Shown: piece after piece, positions 54,060 to 63,087 of the stretch
How positions within the stretch are numbered: position 1 is the stretch's first letter
Layout of the letters: the number at the start of each line of letters is the position of its first letter
Assembly (NCBI GenBank): GCA_001898965.1
Contig: MKVW01000004.1
Location: 110,523 to 174,522 of the forward strand
Reading direction: 5' to 3'
Source of the DNA: Rhizobiales bacterium 62-17
GTDB lineage: Bacteria; Pseudomonadota; Alphaproteobacteria; Rhizobiales; Beijerinckiaceae
Length of the DNA: 64,000 nt
Position numbers and translations under genes: made by a program
The notes under the pieces: generated by a model
Database searches by the model: none
The model's input: only the letters and a program-made list of their open reading frames with translations
Told to the model about the DNA's origin: nothing

Positions 54060-55772
54060 ATGGCGGTTATTTTAAGCGTTCACTGGGGCGTTCACGATTC
54101 GAGCGCAGCCCTGTTCGACGATTATACCCTTCTGGCAGCGGTGCAGAAGGAACGTCTGACCCGCGTCAAGAAGGATGGCGGCGACCCAACCATCTGCATT
54201 GATGAAGTGCTCAACATCGCCGGCCTCGATCGGTCCGCTATCGACGTGGCCGTGTTCAGCCGCATGCTGGTCGCGCGCGGCATGTTGCGTCAGCCGCTGC
54301 TGCGCGCGTTGGGCGAGAAGCTGCAAGGCAAATCCAACAAGACGACCGATCTCGCCGCGCGCATGCAGCGCGCCGTCAGCATGGATGTCACGCGCGTAGT
54401 CAATGTCGCAGCTCTGCGCCGGCATTTCGGCCTGCCGCGCCACACCACGATTCATTTCGCCAATCATCACGAAGCCCACGCCCTGCCGGCGCTGTTCCAC
54501 ACCGACTGGGACAATGCCCTGCTCTACACGGCCGACGGCTATGGCGACAACGTCAACTACAGCCAACGCATCTTTCGCTACGAGCAGATCGATTGCCTGT
54601 TCGGCGACGATCGCTGGCTTCTCACGCCCTATCGCCACGACAGCATCGCCCGCGCCTATATGTATGTGACCGAGGCGCTCGGTTTCAAACCGCTGCATCA
54701 CGAAGGCAAGATCACGGGCCTGGCGGCTTTCGGCGAACCGGCCCTGGCGGAGACGTTCAGAAAGCCGTTCACCGTCGATAAGCGCGGCATCATCTCGAGC
54801 ACGTTCAGCAGCGCGCACGAACAGCGCGCCTATTATGTCAAGGCCTGTGCCGATCAACCGCGCGAGGTCTGCGCCGCCTCCATTCAGGTGGCGACGGAAT
54901 CGGTCATTCTTGAATCGATCAATCGCATTCTGGAACGCGAGCGGGTGTCGCACATCGGTCTCGCCGGCGGCCTTTTCGCCAACGTCAAACTCAATCAGCG
55001 CATTGCCGAGGAAACCGGTATCGCCGAGGTCTTCGTCGTTCCGCCCATGGGCGACGAGGGACTGACCATCGGCGGCGCGCTCGATTACCTTCTGCGGCGC
55101 GACGGCATGCCGGCATGGCTGCGCCAACGCCGTCGCCTCGACAGCATCTATACCGGTCGCGATTTCAGCGACCAGGCGACAGCCCGCATCCTGGCCCATG
55201 ACAAGCGCATTCGCGTGATCGAAGGCTCGCCTGCGGCCACGTCGGCCCGCCTCATTGCCGATGGCCAGGTGGTCGCGACCTTTCTCGGAGCGATGGAATA
55301 TGGCCCGCGCGCGCTGGGCGCGCGCTCGATCATGGCCTCGCCACATCGCCGCGACATCAACGATTCCATCAACAAGCGGCTCAACCGCACGGAGTTCATG
55401 CCCTTCGCGCCCGTGGTGCCGGAAAGCGATGCCGCCGGTGTCTTCGACGTCACGTCGGCCAATGCCTATGCCAGCCGCTTCATGACCATCACCTGCAACG
55501 TCAAGGCGCAGTGGGCGGAGCGTATTCCCGCCGTCGTCCATGTCGACAATACCGCCCGGCCACAGATCATCAGCCGCGCGCCCAATCCACTCTATTTCGA
55601 CATTCTCGACGCCTTCAAACATCAGACCGGCACACCCGTGCTGATCAACACCAGCTTCAACGTTCACGAACAGCCGATCATCAACACGCCGGAAGAAGCG
55701 GCCACCGCTCTCATCGACGATCGCATCGACTTCCTGGTCACGGGTGATGCGGTTCTCATGGCGAACAGGTGA
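54060..55772 (+). CDS. NodU/CmcH-family carbamoyltransferase
   Basis: A 570-residue enzyme that moves the carbamoyl group of carbamoyl phosphate to a hydroxyl of a sugar or secondary metabolite. The N-terminal ASKHA domain has ILSVHWGVHDSSAALF and the metal-binding HHEAHA site (IHFANHHEAHALPALF); the C-terminal YrdC-like half has FLGAMEYGPRALGARSIMAS and GTPVLINTSFNVHEQPI. GAGGAG precedes ATG 54060. An SGNH-type protein follows 3 bases later, so both likely modify the same glycan or oligosaccharide. The acceptor is unknown; no nod genes are here. Confidence 0.93.
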   Translation: MAVILSVHWGVHDSSAALFDDYTLLAAVQKERLTRVKKDGGDPTICIDEVLNIAGLDRSAIDVAVFSRMLVARGMLRQPLLRALGEKLQGKSNKTTDLAARMQRAVSMDVTRVVNVAALRRHFGLPRHTTIHFANHHEAHALPALFHTDWDNALLYTADGYGDNVNYSQRIFRYEQIDCLFGDDRWLLTPYRHDSIARAYMYVTEALGFKPLHHEGKITGLAAFGEPALAETFRKPFTVDKRGIISSTFSSAHEQRAYYVKACADQPREVCAASIQVATESVILESINRILERERVSHIGLAGGLFANVKLNQRIAEETGIAEVFVVPPMGDEGLTIGGALDYLLRRDGMPAWLRQRRRLDSIYTGRDFSDQATARILAHDKRIRVIEGSPAATSARLIADGQVVATFLGAMEYGPRALGARSIMASPHRRDINDSINKRLNRTEFMPFAPVVPESDAAGVFDVTSANAYASRFMTITCNVKAQWAERIPAVVHVDNTARPQIISRAPNPLYFDILDAFKHQTGTPVLINTSFNVHEQPIINTPEEAATALIDDRIDFLVTGDAVLMANR

Positions 55773-55775
55773 AAC

Positions 55776-56528
55776 ATGTTCACCGCGCGCGAAATCATCA
55801 TTTTCTGCGTCGGTCTAGCGCTGGCCTTGGCCATCTGTCTCATGGTCGGCTGGATCCTCAATGCGCGGCGCAAGCGCAATCTCATCCGCCGCGATGCCAA
55901 TCGCGCGACGTTGAACGCACGCGCGCGCCTCAGCCAGATCGACGGCGAATTCGTGCTCTTGGCCGGCGATTCCACGGTGGCACATCTGGTCTTGAACCCG
56001 ATCGCCGACCTGCCTGTCATCGAGGTGGCCCTGCCGGGCCTCACCAGCGATCAATTCCATGCCCGCATCGCCAGCATTCTCGCCGGCCGCCGCCCCCGCA
56101 TCACCGTTCTGTCGATCGGCGCCAATGATGCCCTGCAGAACGGCGCGGGCGAAACGACACGCAGCCATTTCCGCGACAATCTCGCCAGGATCGCCCGCAC
56201 GGTCGCCGGCACGCACGCTACCTTCATCCTCTCCTTGCCGCGCATCGACGCGGCCTCGCCCGACTATTCGCATCGCGCCACCGCGATGGATCGCCTCAAT
56301 CGGGAGGTCAGCGCCTTTGCCCGCGAGCAGCGCTGGATCTATATCGACGGCGCCCAGATCTGCGACGCGGCCGCCCGCGAAGGCCAGCCCATGGCCTCGC
56401 TCGACGGTTTACATCTGACGCCGGATGCATCCCGGGAAATCACCCAGGCGCTGCGCCAGCGCATCACCAGTGTCCTGGAGCCAGACAGCAAAAAGCCGGC
56501 CCCTGCGGACCGGCCTTTCCAAGCTTGA
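55776..56528 (+). CDS. Membrane-anchored SGNH hydrolase-fold protein
   Basis: A 250-residue protein with an N-terminal membrane helix (IIIFCVGLALALAICLMVGW) and an SGNH domain facing the periplasm: block I LLAGDSTVAHLVL (GDS with Ser), block II around VALPGLTSDQ, block III LSIGANDALQN and block V DGLHLTPDASR (Asp-x-x-His). The full catalytic set is therefore present. It starts 3 bases after the carbamoyltransferase stop. Its last 40 bases contain the hairpin that ends the converging sciP transcript. Confidence 0.85.
   Translation: MFTAREIIIFCVGLALALAICLMVGWILNARRKRNLIRRDANRATLNARARLSQIDGEFVLLAGDSTVAHLVLNPIADLPVIEVALPGLTSDQFHARIASILAGRRPRITVLSIGANDALQNGAGETTRSHFRDNLARIARTVAGTHATFILSLPRIDAASPDYSHRATAMDRLNREVSAFAREQRWIYIDGAQICDAAAREGQPMASLDGLHLTPDASREITQALRQRITSVLEPDSKKPAPADRPFQA
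56490..56514 (-). terminator. Terminator of sciP inside the SGNH gene
   Basis: Read on the minus strand, GCCGG/CCGGC with an inner CC/GG step (56495-56514) is followed by five T residues (A-run 56490-56494 on the plus strand). It lies 30 bases after the sciP stop and within the last codons of the SGNH gene, so the convergent genes share this end. Confidence 0.7.
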
Positions 56529-56543
56529 AACGCTGTGGGAGCG

Positions 56544-56819
56544 TTACTGGCGATATTGCTGAATGCGAGTGGTGCGCAGACCGGCCAGACCGTGCTGATC
56601 GATCGACATCTGCCAGCTCAGGAACTCGTCCACGGTCAAGGTGTAGCGGGAGCAGGCCTCGTCCAGGGACAGGAGACCGCCGCGCACCGCGGCCACGACC
56701 TCGGCCTTGCGCCGGATCACCCAGCGCTTGGTGGTCGGCGGCGGGAGATCGGCAATCGTCAGAGGACTTCCATCGGGCCCGATGACATATTTGACCCTCG
56801 GGCGGTGGGGCTCGGTCAT
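56544..56819 (-). CDS. sciP: CtrA inhibitor SciP (DUF1153)
   Basis: Small helix-turn-helix protein that binds CtrA and limits CtrA-dependent transcription in Caulobacter. The 91-residue product has the family start MTEPHRPRVKYVIGPDGSPL, then LTIADLPPPTTKRWVIRRKA and the helix-turn-helix GLLSLDEACSRYTLTVDEFL. ATG 56819 is used; an upstream in-frame start at 56852 adds 11 residues not typical of the family. It is a single-gene unit with a terminator inside the neighbouring gene. Together with ChpT and CtrA it makes the window rich in CtrA-pathway genes. Confidence 0.93.
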   Translation of the reverse strand: MTEPHRPRVKYVIGPDGSPLTIADLPPPTTKRWVIRRKAEVVAAVRGGLLSLDEACSRYTLTVDEFLSWQMSIDQHGLAGLRTTRIQQYRQ

Positions 56820-57179
56820 GTTACTCACTCGCGTACTAAATGGTGACCTCAACTGAAGAGAAAGCTACCGCCGCCGATTTAAAATTTGCCTAAGTGAGGC
56901 GCGGATTTTTACCGTAAAAATCGCCTAAAACCCTGCCATTTATTGCCAATTTCTTTCCACACCCCATGAAAGCGTGCCCCTTCGGAACAGGCGCAAACGG
57001 ATGGTTAACCATACGGAAGGGCAGCCAGATTTTTGCCCCAATCTGGCGGCGGTTCCCGGTGCCTTGCCTGACGCGGCCATCGTCCCCAAATAAAACAGAG
57101 CGCGAGCCTGACTGTTTGGCGGTTGCATTTGCGGCCGGAATGGTCTTTGACATCGACCTGTTCCACGAGTTTTGACCCC
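56820..57179. promoter_or_regulatory. sciP-mnmA divergent regulatory region
   Basis: 360 bases without a gene. GATTTTTAC (56904-56912) and GTAAAAATC (56914-56922) form a 19-base inverted repeat with a one-base centre, 85 bases before sciP. ATGGTTAACCAT (57001-57012) is a perfect 12-base palindrome containing the CtrA-type octamer TTAACCAT on both strands. Either could control sciP, mnmA or both. Confidence 0.6.
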
Positions 57180-58370
57180 ATGTTTTCCGCCCGAAGCCTC
57201 GCAGAAGCATCCGGCGCCCCGCTGAATTCGCTTGGCCTGCCCAAGCCGGCGGGGGAAACGCGCGTGGTCGTCGCCATGTCGGGCGGGGTTGATTCGTCGG
57301 TGGTCGCGGCGCTGCTCGCCCGCGAGGGCTATGACGTCATCGGCGTGACCTTGCAGCTTTACGACCATGGCGCCGCCACCCACCGCAAAGGCGCCTGCTG
57401 CGCCGGCCAGGATATCAACGACGCCCGCCGGGTGGCCGAGCGCATCGGCATTCCCCACTACGTCCTCAATTATGAGGGGCTGTTCCGGGAAAAGGTGATC
57501 GACGCCTTCGCCGATTCTTATCTCGCCGGCGAGACGCCCATTCCCTGCGTCGCCTGCAACCAGCACATCAAATTCGCCGATCTGTTCGACACCGCCATCG
57601 ACTTGAATGCCGATGTGCTGGCGACCGGCCATTACATTTCCTCACGGGCCACCGACGGTTCTGACGCGCGCGCGCTTTATCGCGCCGCCGATGCCGACCG
57701 CGATCAGAGCTATTTCCTGTTCGCCACCACGCGCGAGCAGTTGCGCATGCTGCGCTTCCCGCTCGGCGACCGGCCGAAGGCCCAGGTGCGCGACCTGGCG
57801 CGTGAATTCGGCCTCGTCGTCGCCGACAAGCCCGACAGTCAGGACATCTGCTTCGTACCCTCGGGCAAATACACCGACATCATCGCCCGTCTGCGGCCCG
57901 AAGCCGGCGAGCCCGGCGACATTGTCCACATCGACGGCCGCGTGCTCGGCCGCCACACCGGCATCGTCCGCTACACCATCGGCCAGCGCCGCGGCCTCGG
58001 CCTTGCCGACCACGCCCAGACCGGTGGTACGCCGCTGTTCGTCGTGAAACTCGATCCTGCCAAGCGTCAGGTGATCGTCGGACCGCGCGAAGCTCTGGCC
58101 ACGCGCTCCGTATATCTACGTGACGTCAATTGGATCGGCGACGGCGATTTCTCAACGATTCCCGATGCCGGCATTGAAATCGCCGCGCGTTTGCGCTCGA
58201 CGCGCGCACCGGCGCCCGCGGTTCTGCGTCGCGACGACAAGGGCGCCGCCATCGTGGAACTTTTGTCCGGCGAGGATGGTGTGTCGCCCGGCCAGGCCTG
58301 TGTTTTCTATGAAGACGCTTCACCCCGCGCCCGCGTGCTCGGCGGTGGTTTCATTCGCGCCACCGCTTAA
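57180..58370 (+). CDS. mnmA: tRNA-specific 2-thiouridylase MnmA
   Basis: Makes 2-thiouridine at wobble position 34 of Glu, Gln and Lys tRNAs. The 396-residue product has the PP-loop [20 protein letters not shown], the first catalytic Cys in [12 protein letters not shown], the second Cys in [13 protein letters not shown] and the central and C-terminal barrel blocks ([12 protein letters not shown]). ATG 57180 is chosen; an in-frame ATG at 57123 adds 19 residues with no family match. Confidence 0.96.
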   Translation: MFSARSLAEASGAPLNSLGLPKPAGETRVVVAMSGGVDSSVVAALLAREGYDVIGVTLQLYDHGAATHRKGACCAGQDINDARRVAERIGIPHYVLNYEGLFREKVIDAFADSYLAGETPIPCVACNQHIKFADLFDTAIDLNADVLATGHYISSRATDGSDARALYRAADADRDQSYFLFATTREQLRMLRFPLGDRPKAQVRDLAREFGLVVADKPDSQDICFVPSGKYTDIIARLRPEAGEPGDIVHIDGRVLGRHTGIVRYTIGQRRGLGLADHAQTGGTPLFVVKLDPAKRQVIVGPREALATRSVYLRDVNWIGDGDFSTIPDAGIEIAARLRSTRAPAPAVLRRDDKGAAIVELLSGEDGVSPGQACVFYEDASPRARVLGGGFIRATA

Positions 58371-58442
58371 GACAAGCCCAAGCTTGCGTGTAACGCCTGT
58401 GCAAGGCAAGCATGCCACGGTAGATTGGAAGACCACCACATC

Positions 58443-59102
58443 ATGCCCGGGGGCGACGACAAGCGCGTGCAGACCATTACCAGTTCCAATGTCGAGGACG
58501 CCTACGCGCGCTGGGCGCCGATCTACGACAATGTCTTCGCGCTGATCATGCGGCCCGGCCGCCAGGCTGCCGCCGATGCGGTCAATCGGCTGAGCGGCCG
58601 CGTGCTCGACGTGGGCATCGGCACAGGCCTCGAACTGCCGATGTTCTCCGACCAGGTGAAGATTTCCGGCATCGACCTCTCCGCGCCCATGCTCGACATC
58701 GCCCGCCGGCGCGTCGCCGATCTCGGCCTGCGCAATGTCGAAGAGCTGCGCGTCATGGACGCGATGAACCTCGAATATGCCGATCACACGTTTGACGCGG
58801 CGGTCACCCCTTACGTCATCACCACGGTGCCGGATCCGGCGCGCACGCTCGACGAGATGGTGCGCGTGGTGCGCCCTGGCGGCGAGATCATCATCGTCAA
58901 TCACATCGGCGCGGAAAGCGGCCCCGTTTGCTGGATCGAGGCGGCGATGAGCAATCGCGCCGCCAAACTCGGCTGGCGGCCGCAATTTCCCTGGTCGATC
59001 ATTGGCGATTGGATCGCCGCGCGGCCGCAGGTCGAACTGCTTGAGCGGCGCACGCTAGCGCCGCTCGGTCTGTTCACGCTCGTGCGGCTGCGGCGGAAAT
59101 AG
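58443..59102 (+). CDS. PmtA-like SAM methyltransferase
   Basis: A 219-residue class I methyltransferase. Marks are AYARWAPIYDNVFALIMRPG, the SAM loop VLDVGIGTGLELPMF, the acidic residue in ISGIDLSAPMLDIARRR and VRVVRPGGEIIIVNH. The N-terminal YARWAPIYD and overall length resemble the phosphatidylethanolamine N-methyltransferase of Rhodobacter type, which makes phosphatidylcholine in alphaproteobacteria; a ubiquinone-type methyltransferase is the alternative. ATG 58443 is used rather than a TTG at 58425. It follows mnmA by 72 bases and overlaps the converging hxlR-type gene by 29 bases. Confidence 0.8.
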   Translation: MPGGDDKRVQTITSSNVEDAYARWAPIYDNVFALIMRPGRQAAADAVNRLSGRVLDVGIGTGLELPMFSDQVKISGIDLSAPMLDIARRRVADLGLRNVEELRVMDAMNLEYADHTFDAAVTPYVITTVPDPARTLDEMVRVVRPGGEIIIVNHIGAESGPVCWIEAAMSNRAAKLGWRPQFPWSIIGDWIAARPQVELLERRTLAPLGLFTLVRLRRK

Positions 59103-59502
59103 GCTCAGGCACCGGGGAACGTTGCTCAGGCTCCCGTGCCGTCTGGCCATCGTAACGACGACGCGCATCCTCGACCAAGGGCTGATGGGTGAAGGCCCAC
59201 TCGCCCAAGGCCCGCACGGGCGCCTGCAACGACACGCCGAGCGATGTCAGCTCATAATCGACCTGCGGCGGCACCGTCGGCCGCACGGTACGCGTCACGA
59301 AACCGTCGCGTTCGAGACCACGCAGGGTCAGCGTCAACATCCGTTGCGAAACGCCCTCGATCGACCGGCGCAGTTCGTTGAACCGCATCGGACCACGACC
59401 GAGCGTCATGATGACCAGAACCGACCATTTGTCGCCGATACGGGTCAGGGTTTCCCGGACGTGCTGACAGCCGCCGGTGACACTCATGTGCCTTCGTTCC
59501 AT
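59074..59502 (-). CDS. HxlR-family transcriptional regulator
   Basis: A 142-residue winged-helix regulator. The HxlR signature is clear: CQHVRETLTRIGDKWSVLVI with the N-terminal Cys often used for thiol or quinone sensing, then MRFNELRRSIEGVSQRMLTL and RDGFVTRTVRPTVPPQVDYE. ATG 59502 is used; ATG 59487 is possible. It diverges from an NADPH-dependent FMN reductase gene (99-base gap with a repeat), the common arrangement of HxlR regulators that control a detoxifying reductase. Confidence 0.92.
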   Translation of the reverse strand: MERRHMSVTGGCQHVRETLTRIGDKWSVLVIMTLGRGPMRFNELRRSIEGVSQRMLTLTLRGLERDGFVTRTVRPTVPPQVDYELTSLGVSLQAPVRALGEWAFTHQPLVEDARRRYDGQTAREPEQRSPVPEPISAAAARA

Positions 59503-59540
59503 GTCTGTGCCTTCTTGCGTCAAGATCGCGCGGAAGCTAG

Positions 59541-59555
59541 GTAACATTTAGTAAC
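59541..59555. promoter_or_regulatory. Probable HxlR operator between divergent genes
   Basis: GTAAC occurs at 59541-59545 and again at 59551-59555, exactly 10 bases apart, in the 99-base gap between the HxlR regulator and the FMN reductase. AT-rich sequence lies between the repeats. A regulator bound here could reach both promoters. Confidence 0.5.
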
Positions 59556-59601
59556 TGGGGTTCAAGCCCAGGAACTGCCTTTTCCGCAATTGGAGCATCC
59601 C

Positions 59602-60165
59602 GTGCCGTCGAAACTTCACGTTATCATCACCAGCACCCGCCCCGGCCGTGTTGGCCCCGCCGTCGCCAAGTGGTTCCATAGCTATGCGCAAAAGCATGGC
59701 GGGTTCGACGCGACGCTGGTCGATCTGGCGGAGTTCAATCTGCCGGTTTTCAACGAGCCGATGCATCCGCGCATGCAGAAATATGAGCACGCGCACACGA
59801 AGGCGTGGAGCGAAAGCGTCAAGTCGGCCGACGCCTACGCTTTCGTCATTCCCGAATACAACTACAACCCGCCGCCGTCCTTCTTCAACGCGCTGAACTA
59901 CGTCTACAACGAGTGGAACTACAAGGTCGCCGGCTTCATCAGCTATGGCGGCGTGTCGGGCGGCCTGCGCTCGGCGCAAGTGGCGCGCTCGATGGCCACG
60001 ACGATGAAACTGGTGACGCCGCCGGAAGGCGTGCCTGTTCCCGCCGTCGGCACGCTTCTCGATGACAAGAAAGAATTCAAGGCCAACGACGCCATCGAAC
60101 TGTCGGCCAAGACTTTGCTCGACGAAATGGTCAAGTGGGACTCGGCGCTCAAGACGCTGCGCTGA
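59602..60165 (+). CDS. NADPH-dependent FMN reductase
   Basis: A 187-residue flavodoxin-fold reductase. GTG 59602 gives MPSKLHVIITSTRPGRVGPA, with the FMN phosphate loop STRPGRVG, then YAFVIPEYNYNPPPSFFNAL and FISYGGVSGGLRSAQVAR. GGAG lies 8 bases upstream; the TTG at 59590 is not favoured. Such enzymes reduce quinones, azo dyes or nitro compounds. It is divergent from the HxlR gene and ends in a strong terminator. Confidence 0.93.
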   Translation: MPSKLHVIITSTRPGRVGPAVAKWFHSYAQKHGGFDATLVDLAEFNLPVFNEPMHPRMQKYEHAHTKAWSESVKSADAYAFVIPEYNYNPPPSFFNALNYVYNEWNYKVAGFISYGGVSGGLRSAQVARSMATTMKLVTPPEGVPVPAVGTLLDDKKEFKANDAIELSAKTLLDEMVKWDSALKTLR

Positions 60166-60190
60166 TCTTTTAGATCGCAGAAAGCCCTCG

Positions 60191-60229
60191 ACACTCCCGG
60201 TCATAAGGCCGGGAGTGTTTTATTTTTTC
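60191..60229 (+). terminator. Rho-independent terminator of the FMN reductase gene
   Basis: ACACTCCCGG (60191-60200) pairs with CCGGGAGTGT (60209-60218) over an 8-base loop, followed by TTTTATTTTTT (to 60229). It begins 26 bases after the reductase stop, and its T-run overlaps the ligD 3' end. Confidence 0.92.
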
Positions 60230-62874
60230 TTCATCCGCTTGAGCACATCGGCCAGCGACCCACGGGCCTCATCATAGCCTTCCCAGGGTTTGATCTTCTT
60301 CAGCAAGGCCGGCGCCGTGCGCACTGTGAAGGCTTTCGGGTCGAGCCCCTTGCGCACCCGCGTCCACGGCAATGGCATCGACACAGGCGCACCCGGACGC
60401 GCCCGCGGTGATAGAACGGCGACCGCCGTCGACTTGCGATCATTGCGCAGATAATCGAGAAAAATCCGTCCGCCGCGTTTCGCCTTCGCCATATTGACCA
60501 CGTAGCGCTCGGGCGCATCGGCCTCCATCGCCAGGCACAGCGCATAAGCGAAATTCTTCGCCGTCGGCCAATCAGCAACACCGCGGCCTTTTTCGACCAG
60601 CGGCACGACCACATGCAGCCCCTTACCGCCCGTGGTCTTGCAGAAACTTTCCAGCTTCACCGCCGCGAGCCGTTCCTTCAAATCCTTCGCCGCCTCGATC
60701 ACCGCATCGAAAGGCACGTCAGGCCCGGGATCGAGATCGAAGACCAGGCGACCCGCATGCAGGGGATCGCCAGGCACGCCGTTCCACGGATGCAGTTCAA
60801 GCGCTGCCACCTGCGCCAATGCGGCCAGCGCGTCCTTGCGATCGATGGTGACATAAGGCGCTTTCTCGCCCGACACTTTCATCAGATCGATGAGATCGGA
60901 CATGCCTTGCATGGCATGGCGTTGAAAGAAACTCTCGCCGCCGATGCCATCGGGCATGCGCACGATGGAACACGGCCGGCCGACAAGATGCGGCATCATC
61001 CAATCGCCGACCTCCTCGAAATAATGCGCCAGATCGAGCTTCGTCACAGGCTTGCCGTCGCCGCCATCGGGCCACAGCGCCTTGTTTGGCTTGGAGATGT
61101 CGACGCCCATCACCCGCGACGGTGAGCCGGCGCGTGGCAAGGGCTGCGCCACGGGCGCGGCGACAGCATGTTGCGCAGGCTTGGGCATTTCGACCTCCAC
61201 CTCTTTCGCCGGCTTGTCCGTGCGCAGTCCCTTGAATGCCGCCTGCCGGACCATGCCGTCGTCGGTCCAGCCGGCGAATTCGATCTCGGCGACCAGCTCC
61301 GGCTTCAGCCAATGGATCGTCTTATCGGCCTTCGGCGCATTCTTGCCGCTGAATGGGCTGCGCCGCGCCGCATGGGCTTTCAACACCGGCATCAGCTTCT
61401 GCACGACGCTTTGGCCATAGCCCGTACCGATCCGCCCGACATAGGCCAGTTTACCGTCGCGATAGACGCCACCGAGCAGGGAGCGGAACGCTTTGCCGTT
61501 CGACGTCCAGGCACCGATGACGACTTCATGCCCGGCGCGGCATTTGATCTTGCGCCACAGATCGCTGCGGCCGGACCGGTAAGGGGCTTCCAGACGCTTC
61601 GACACGATGCCTTCGAGATGCAGCTCGCGCGCCGATTGCAGAACATCCGCGCCATCGGACAAAAAATGTTCGAGATAACGTAGCCGATCGTCTTTCTGAT
61701 CCTTCAGGAAAACGCTCAATCGATGTTTGCGTTCCTGCAACGGCTCCGCACGAAAATCTTCGCCCTTGAGGAACAGCAGGTCGAAACCGAAAAACACCAG
61801 TTCCCCGGTATCGGAAGCCCCCAGCGCCGCCTGCAACATGGGGAAGTCGGTTCGGCCATCTGGGTCGAGCGCGGCAATCTCGCCGTCGATCATGCAATCG
61901 GGCAACGCGCTGGCCGCCTCGGCGATTTCGGGAAAACGCTTCGACCAGTCGAGCCCCGTACGCGTCAAAACCGTGGCTTTCCCCGCTTCGACGCGCAGGA
62001 TGACGCGATAGCCGTCGAGCTTGACCTCATGCGCCCAGCCTTCACCCGCAGGCGGTTGCTCGAATGCCGCGCAGAGCTGCGGCTCGACGAAAGGCGGCAT
62101 CGGCCCGTTCTCGCGATGCTTCGCCAGCTTGCGCGCGCCCGCGGTCTCCTTCGGCTTCGAATGCCAGATCGCATCGGGCGAAGGCCCTTTGCGCGTCATG
62201 AACGCGTCCGGCGCCTTGCCGCGCCCAGCCGCAATCGTTTTCATCGATCGCCCGGAGGCGGCCGAGCGATCGTCTTCCAGCAAGGCATCGTCGTCGCCCT
62301 CAACCGCATATTCGTCGCGATGTTTGATCAAGAGCCAGTTGGTGCGATTGCTGCCGTTGCGATCGTGTTTCATGCGCACGAGCACCCAGCCGCCCTTCAG
62401 CCGCTTGCCCTCGAGCACGAATTTCAGATCGCCCTTCAGCAATTCCTTGTGCGGATCGGCCGAGAGCCAATAGCCCCGATCCCAGATCTGCACCGTGCCG
62501 CCCCCATATTCCCCTTTGGGAATCGTGCCTTCGAAATCGCCATAGTCGAGCGGGTGATCCTCGACCTCGACGGCCAGCCGCTTCACCGAAGGATCACGCG
62601 AGGGGCCGCGCGTCACCGCCCAGGACTTGAACACGCCGTCGAGTTCGAGGCGCAGATCGTAATGCAGCCGCGTGGCGGCATGTTTCTGGATGACATAGCG
62701 CAGCGCTTTCGACGGCACCGTGCCGGCCGCGCCGCGCGGTTCTTGCCCCTGCGGCTCCTTTGTCTTCGAGAAATCGCGTTTGGCGCGATACGTCTTGAGC
62801 TTGCCTGACGCCACCAGCCGGCCTTTCCGCAACAGGCGATCGGCCTCCAGAGCCCAATCGACCAAGCGCCGCAC
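60220..62874 (-). CDS. ligD: ATP-dependent DNA ligase D (PE-Lig-Pol)
   Basis: Repair enzyme of bacterial non-homologous end joining. The 884-residue product has three modules in order: 3'-phosphoesterase (residues about 45-200; [20 protein letters not shown]), ATP-dependent ligase (about 265-560; adenylated Lys in [38 protein letters not shown]) and AEP-type polymerase (about 600-860; [20 protein letters not shown] with the metal Asp pair). The GTG at 62874 has no good ribosome-binding site; GTG 62814, just before [10 protein letters not shown] and preceded by GGAAAGG, is a good alternative. The partner gene ku is not in the window. Confidence 0.96.
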   Translation of the reverse strand: MRRLVDWALEADRLLRKGRLVASGKLKTYRAKRDFSKTKEPQGQEPRGAAGTVPSKALRYVIQKHAATRLHYDLRLELDGVFKSWAVTRGPSRDPSVKRLAVEVEDHPLDYGDFEGTIPKGEYGGGTVQIWDRGYWLSADPHKELLKGDLKFVLEGKRLKGGWVLVRMKHDRNGSNRTNWLLIKHRDEYAVEGDDDALLEDDRSAASGRSMKTIAAGRGKAPDAFMTRKGPSPDAIWHSKPKETAGARKLAKHRENGPMPPFVEPQLCAAFEQPPAGEGWAHEVKLDGYRVILRVEAGKATVLTRTGLDWSKRFPEIAEAASALPDCMIDGEIAALDPDGRTDFPMLQAALGASDTGELVFFGFDLLFLKGEDFRAEPLQERKHRLSVFLKDQKDDRLRYLEHFLSDGADVLQSARELHLEGIVSKRLEAPYRSGRSDLWRKIKCRAGHEVVIGAWTSNGKAFRSLLGGVYRDGKLAYVGRIGTGYGQSVVQKLMPVLKAHAARRSPFSGKNAPKADKTIHWLKPELVAEIEFAGWTDDGMVRQAAFKGLRTDKPAKEVEVEMPKPAQHAVAAPVAQPLPRAGSPSRVMGVDISKPNKALWPDGGDGKPVTKLDLAHYFEEVGDWMMPHLVGRPCSIVRMPDGIGGESFFQRHAMQGMSDLIDLMKVSGEKAPYVTIDRKDALAALAQVAALELHPWNGVPGDPLHAGRLVFDLDPGPDVPFDAVIEAAKDLKERLAAVKLESFCKTTGGKGLHVVVPLVEKGRGVADWPTAKNFAYALCLAMEADAPERYVVNMAKAKRGGRIFLDYLRNDRKSTAVAVLSPRARPGAPVSMPLPWTRVRKGLDPKAFTVRTAPALLKKIKPWEGYDEARGSLADVLKRMKKK

Positions 62875-63087
62875 GATAGCTCAGAAACGGTTAAGCAGAG
62901 AAACCGTTGCAGAAGCAGCTCGCAACCTGCCGTCTTGACGCTGCAATTTTACTACATTAAATGAAGTTATCTGAATAAGGCGAAAACTGTCGTGTGGAAG
63001 GGCGCGACTGAGTTTGCAGCTTGTTCGTTGGAAGCTTCGACTCTGCGTGTGCCATCCGACCGGCTTCTGGTGAGGAAAGGCCCTGTC
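62875..63087. other. Gene-free divergent gap between ligD and a Bug gene
   Basis: 213 bases with no coding frame I can support. The stretch 62945-62985 is AT-rich (TTTTACTACATTAAATGAAG), unlike its surroundings, and is a likely place for the two divergent promoters. Confidence 0.4.

Noticed and set aside
54072-55667. 531-codon minus-strand frame opposite the carbamoyltransferase
   Set aside because: The plus-strand product has all NodU-family motifs; the antisense product has none.
54060-55772. Nodulation gene nodU
   Set aside because: Family match is clear but no nod genes or nod box are around, so a symbiosis role is not supported.
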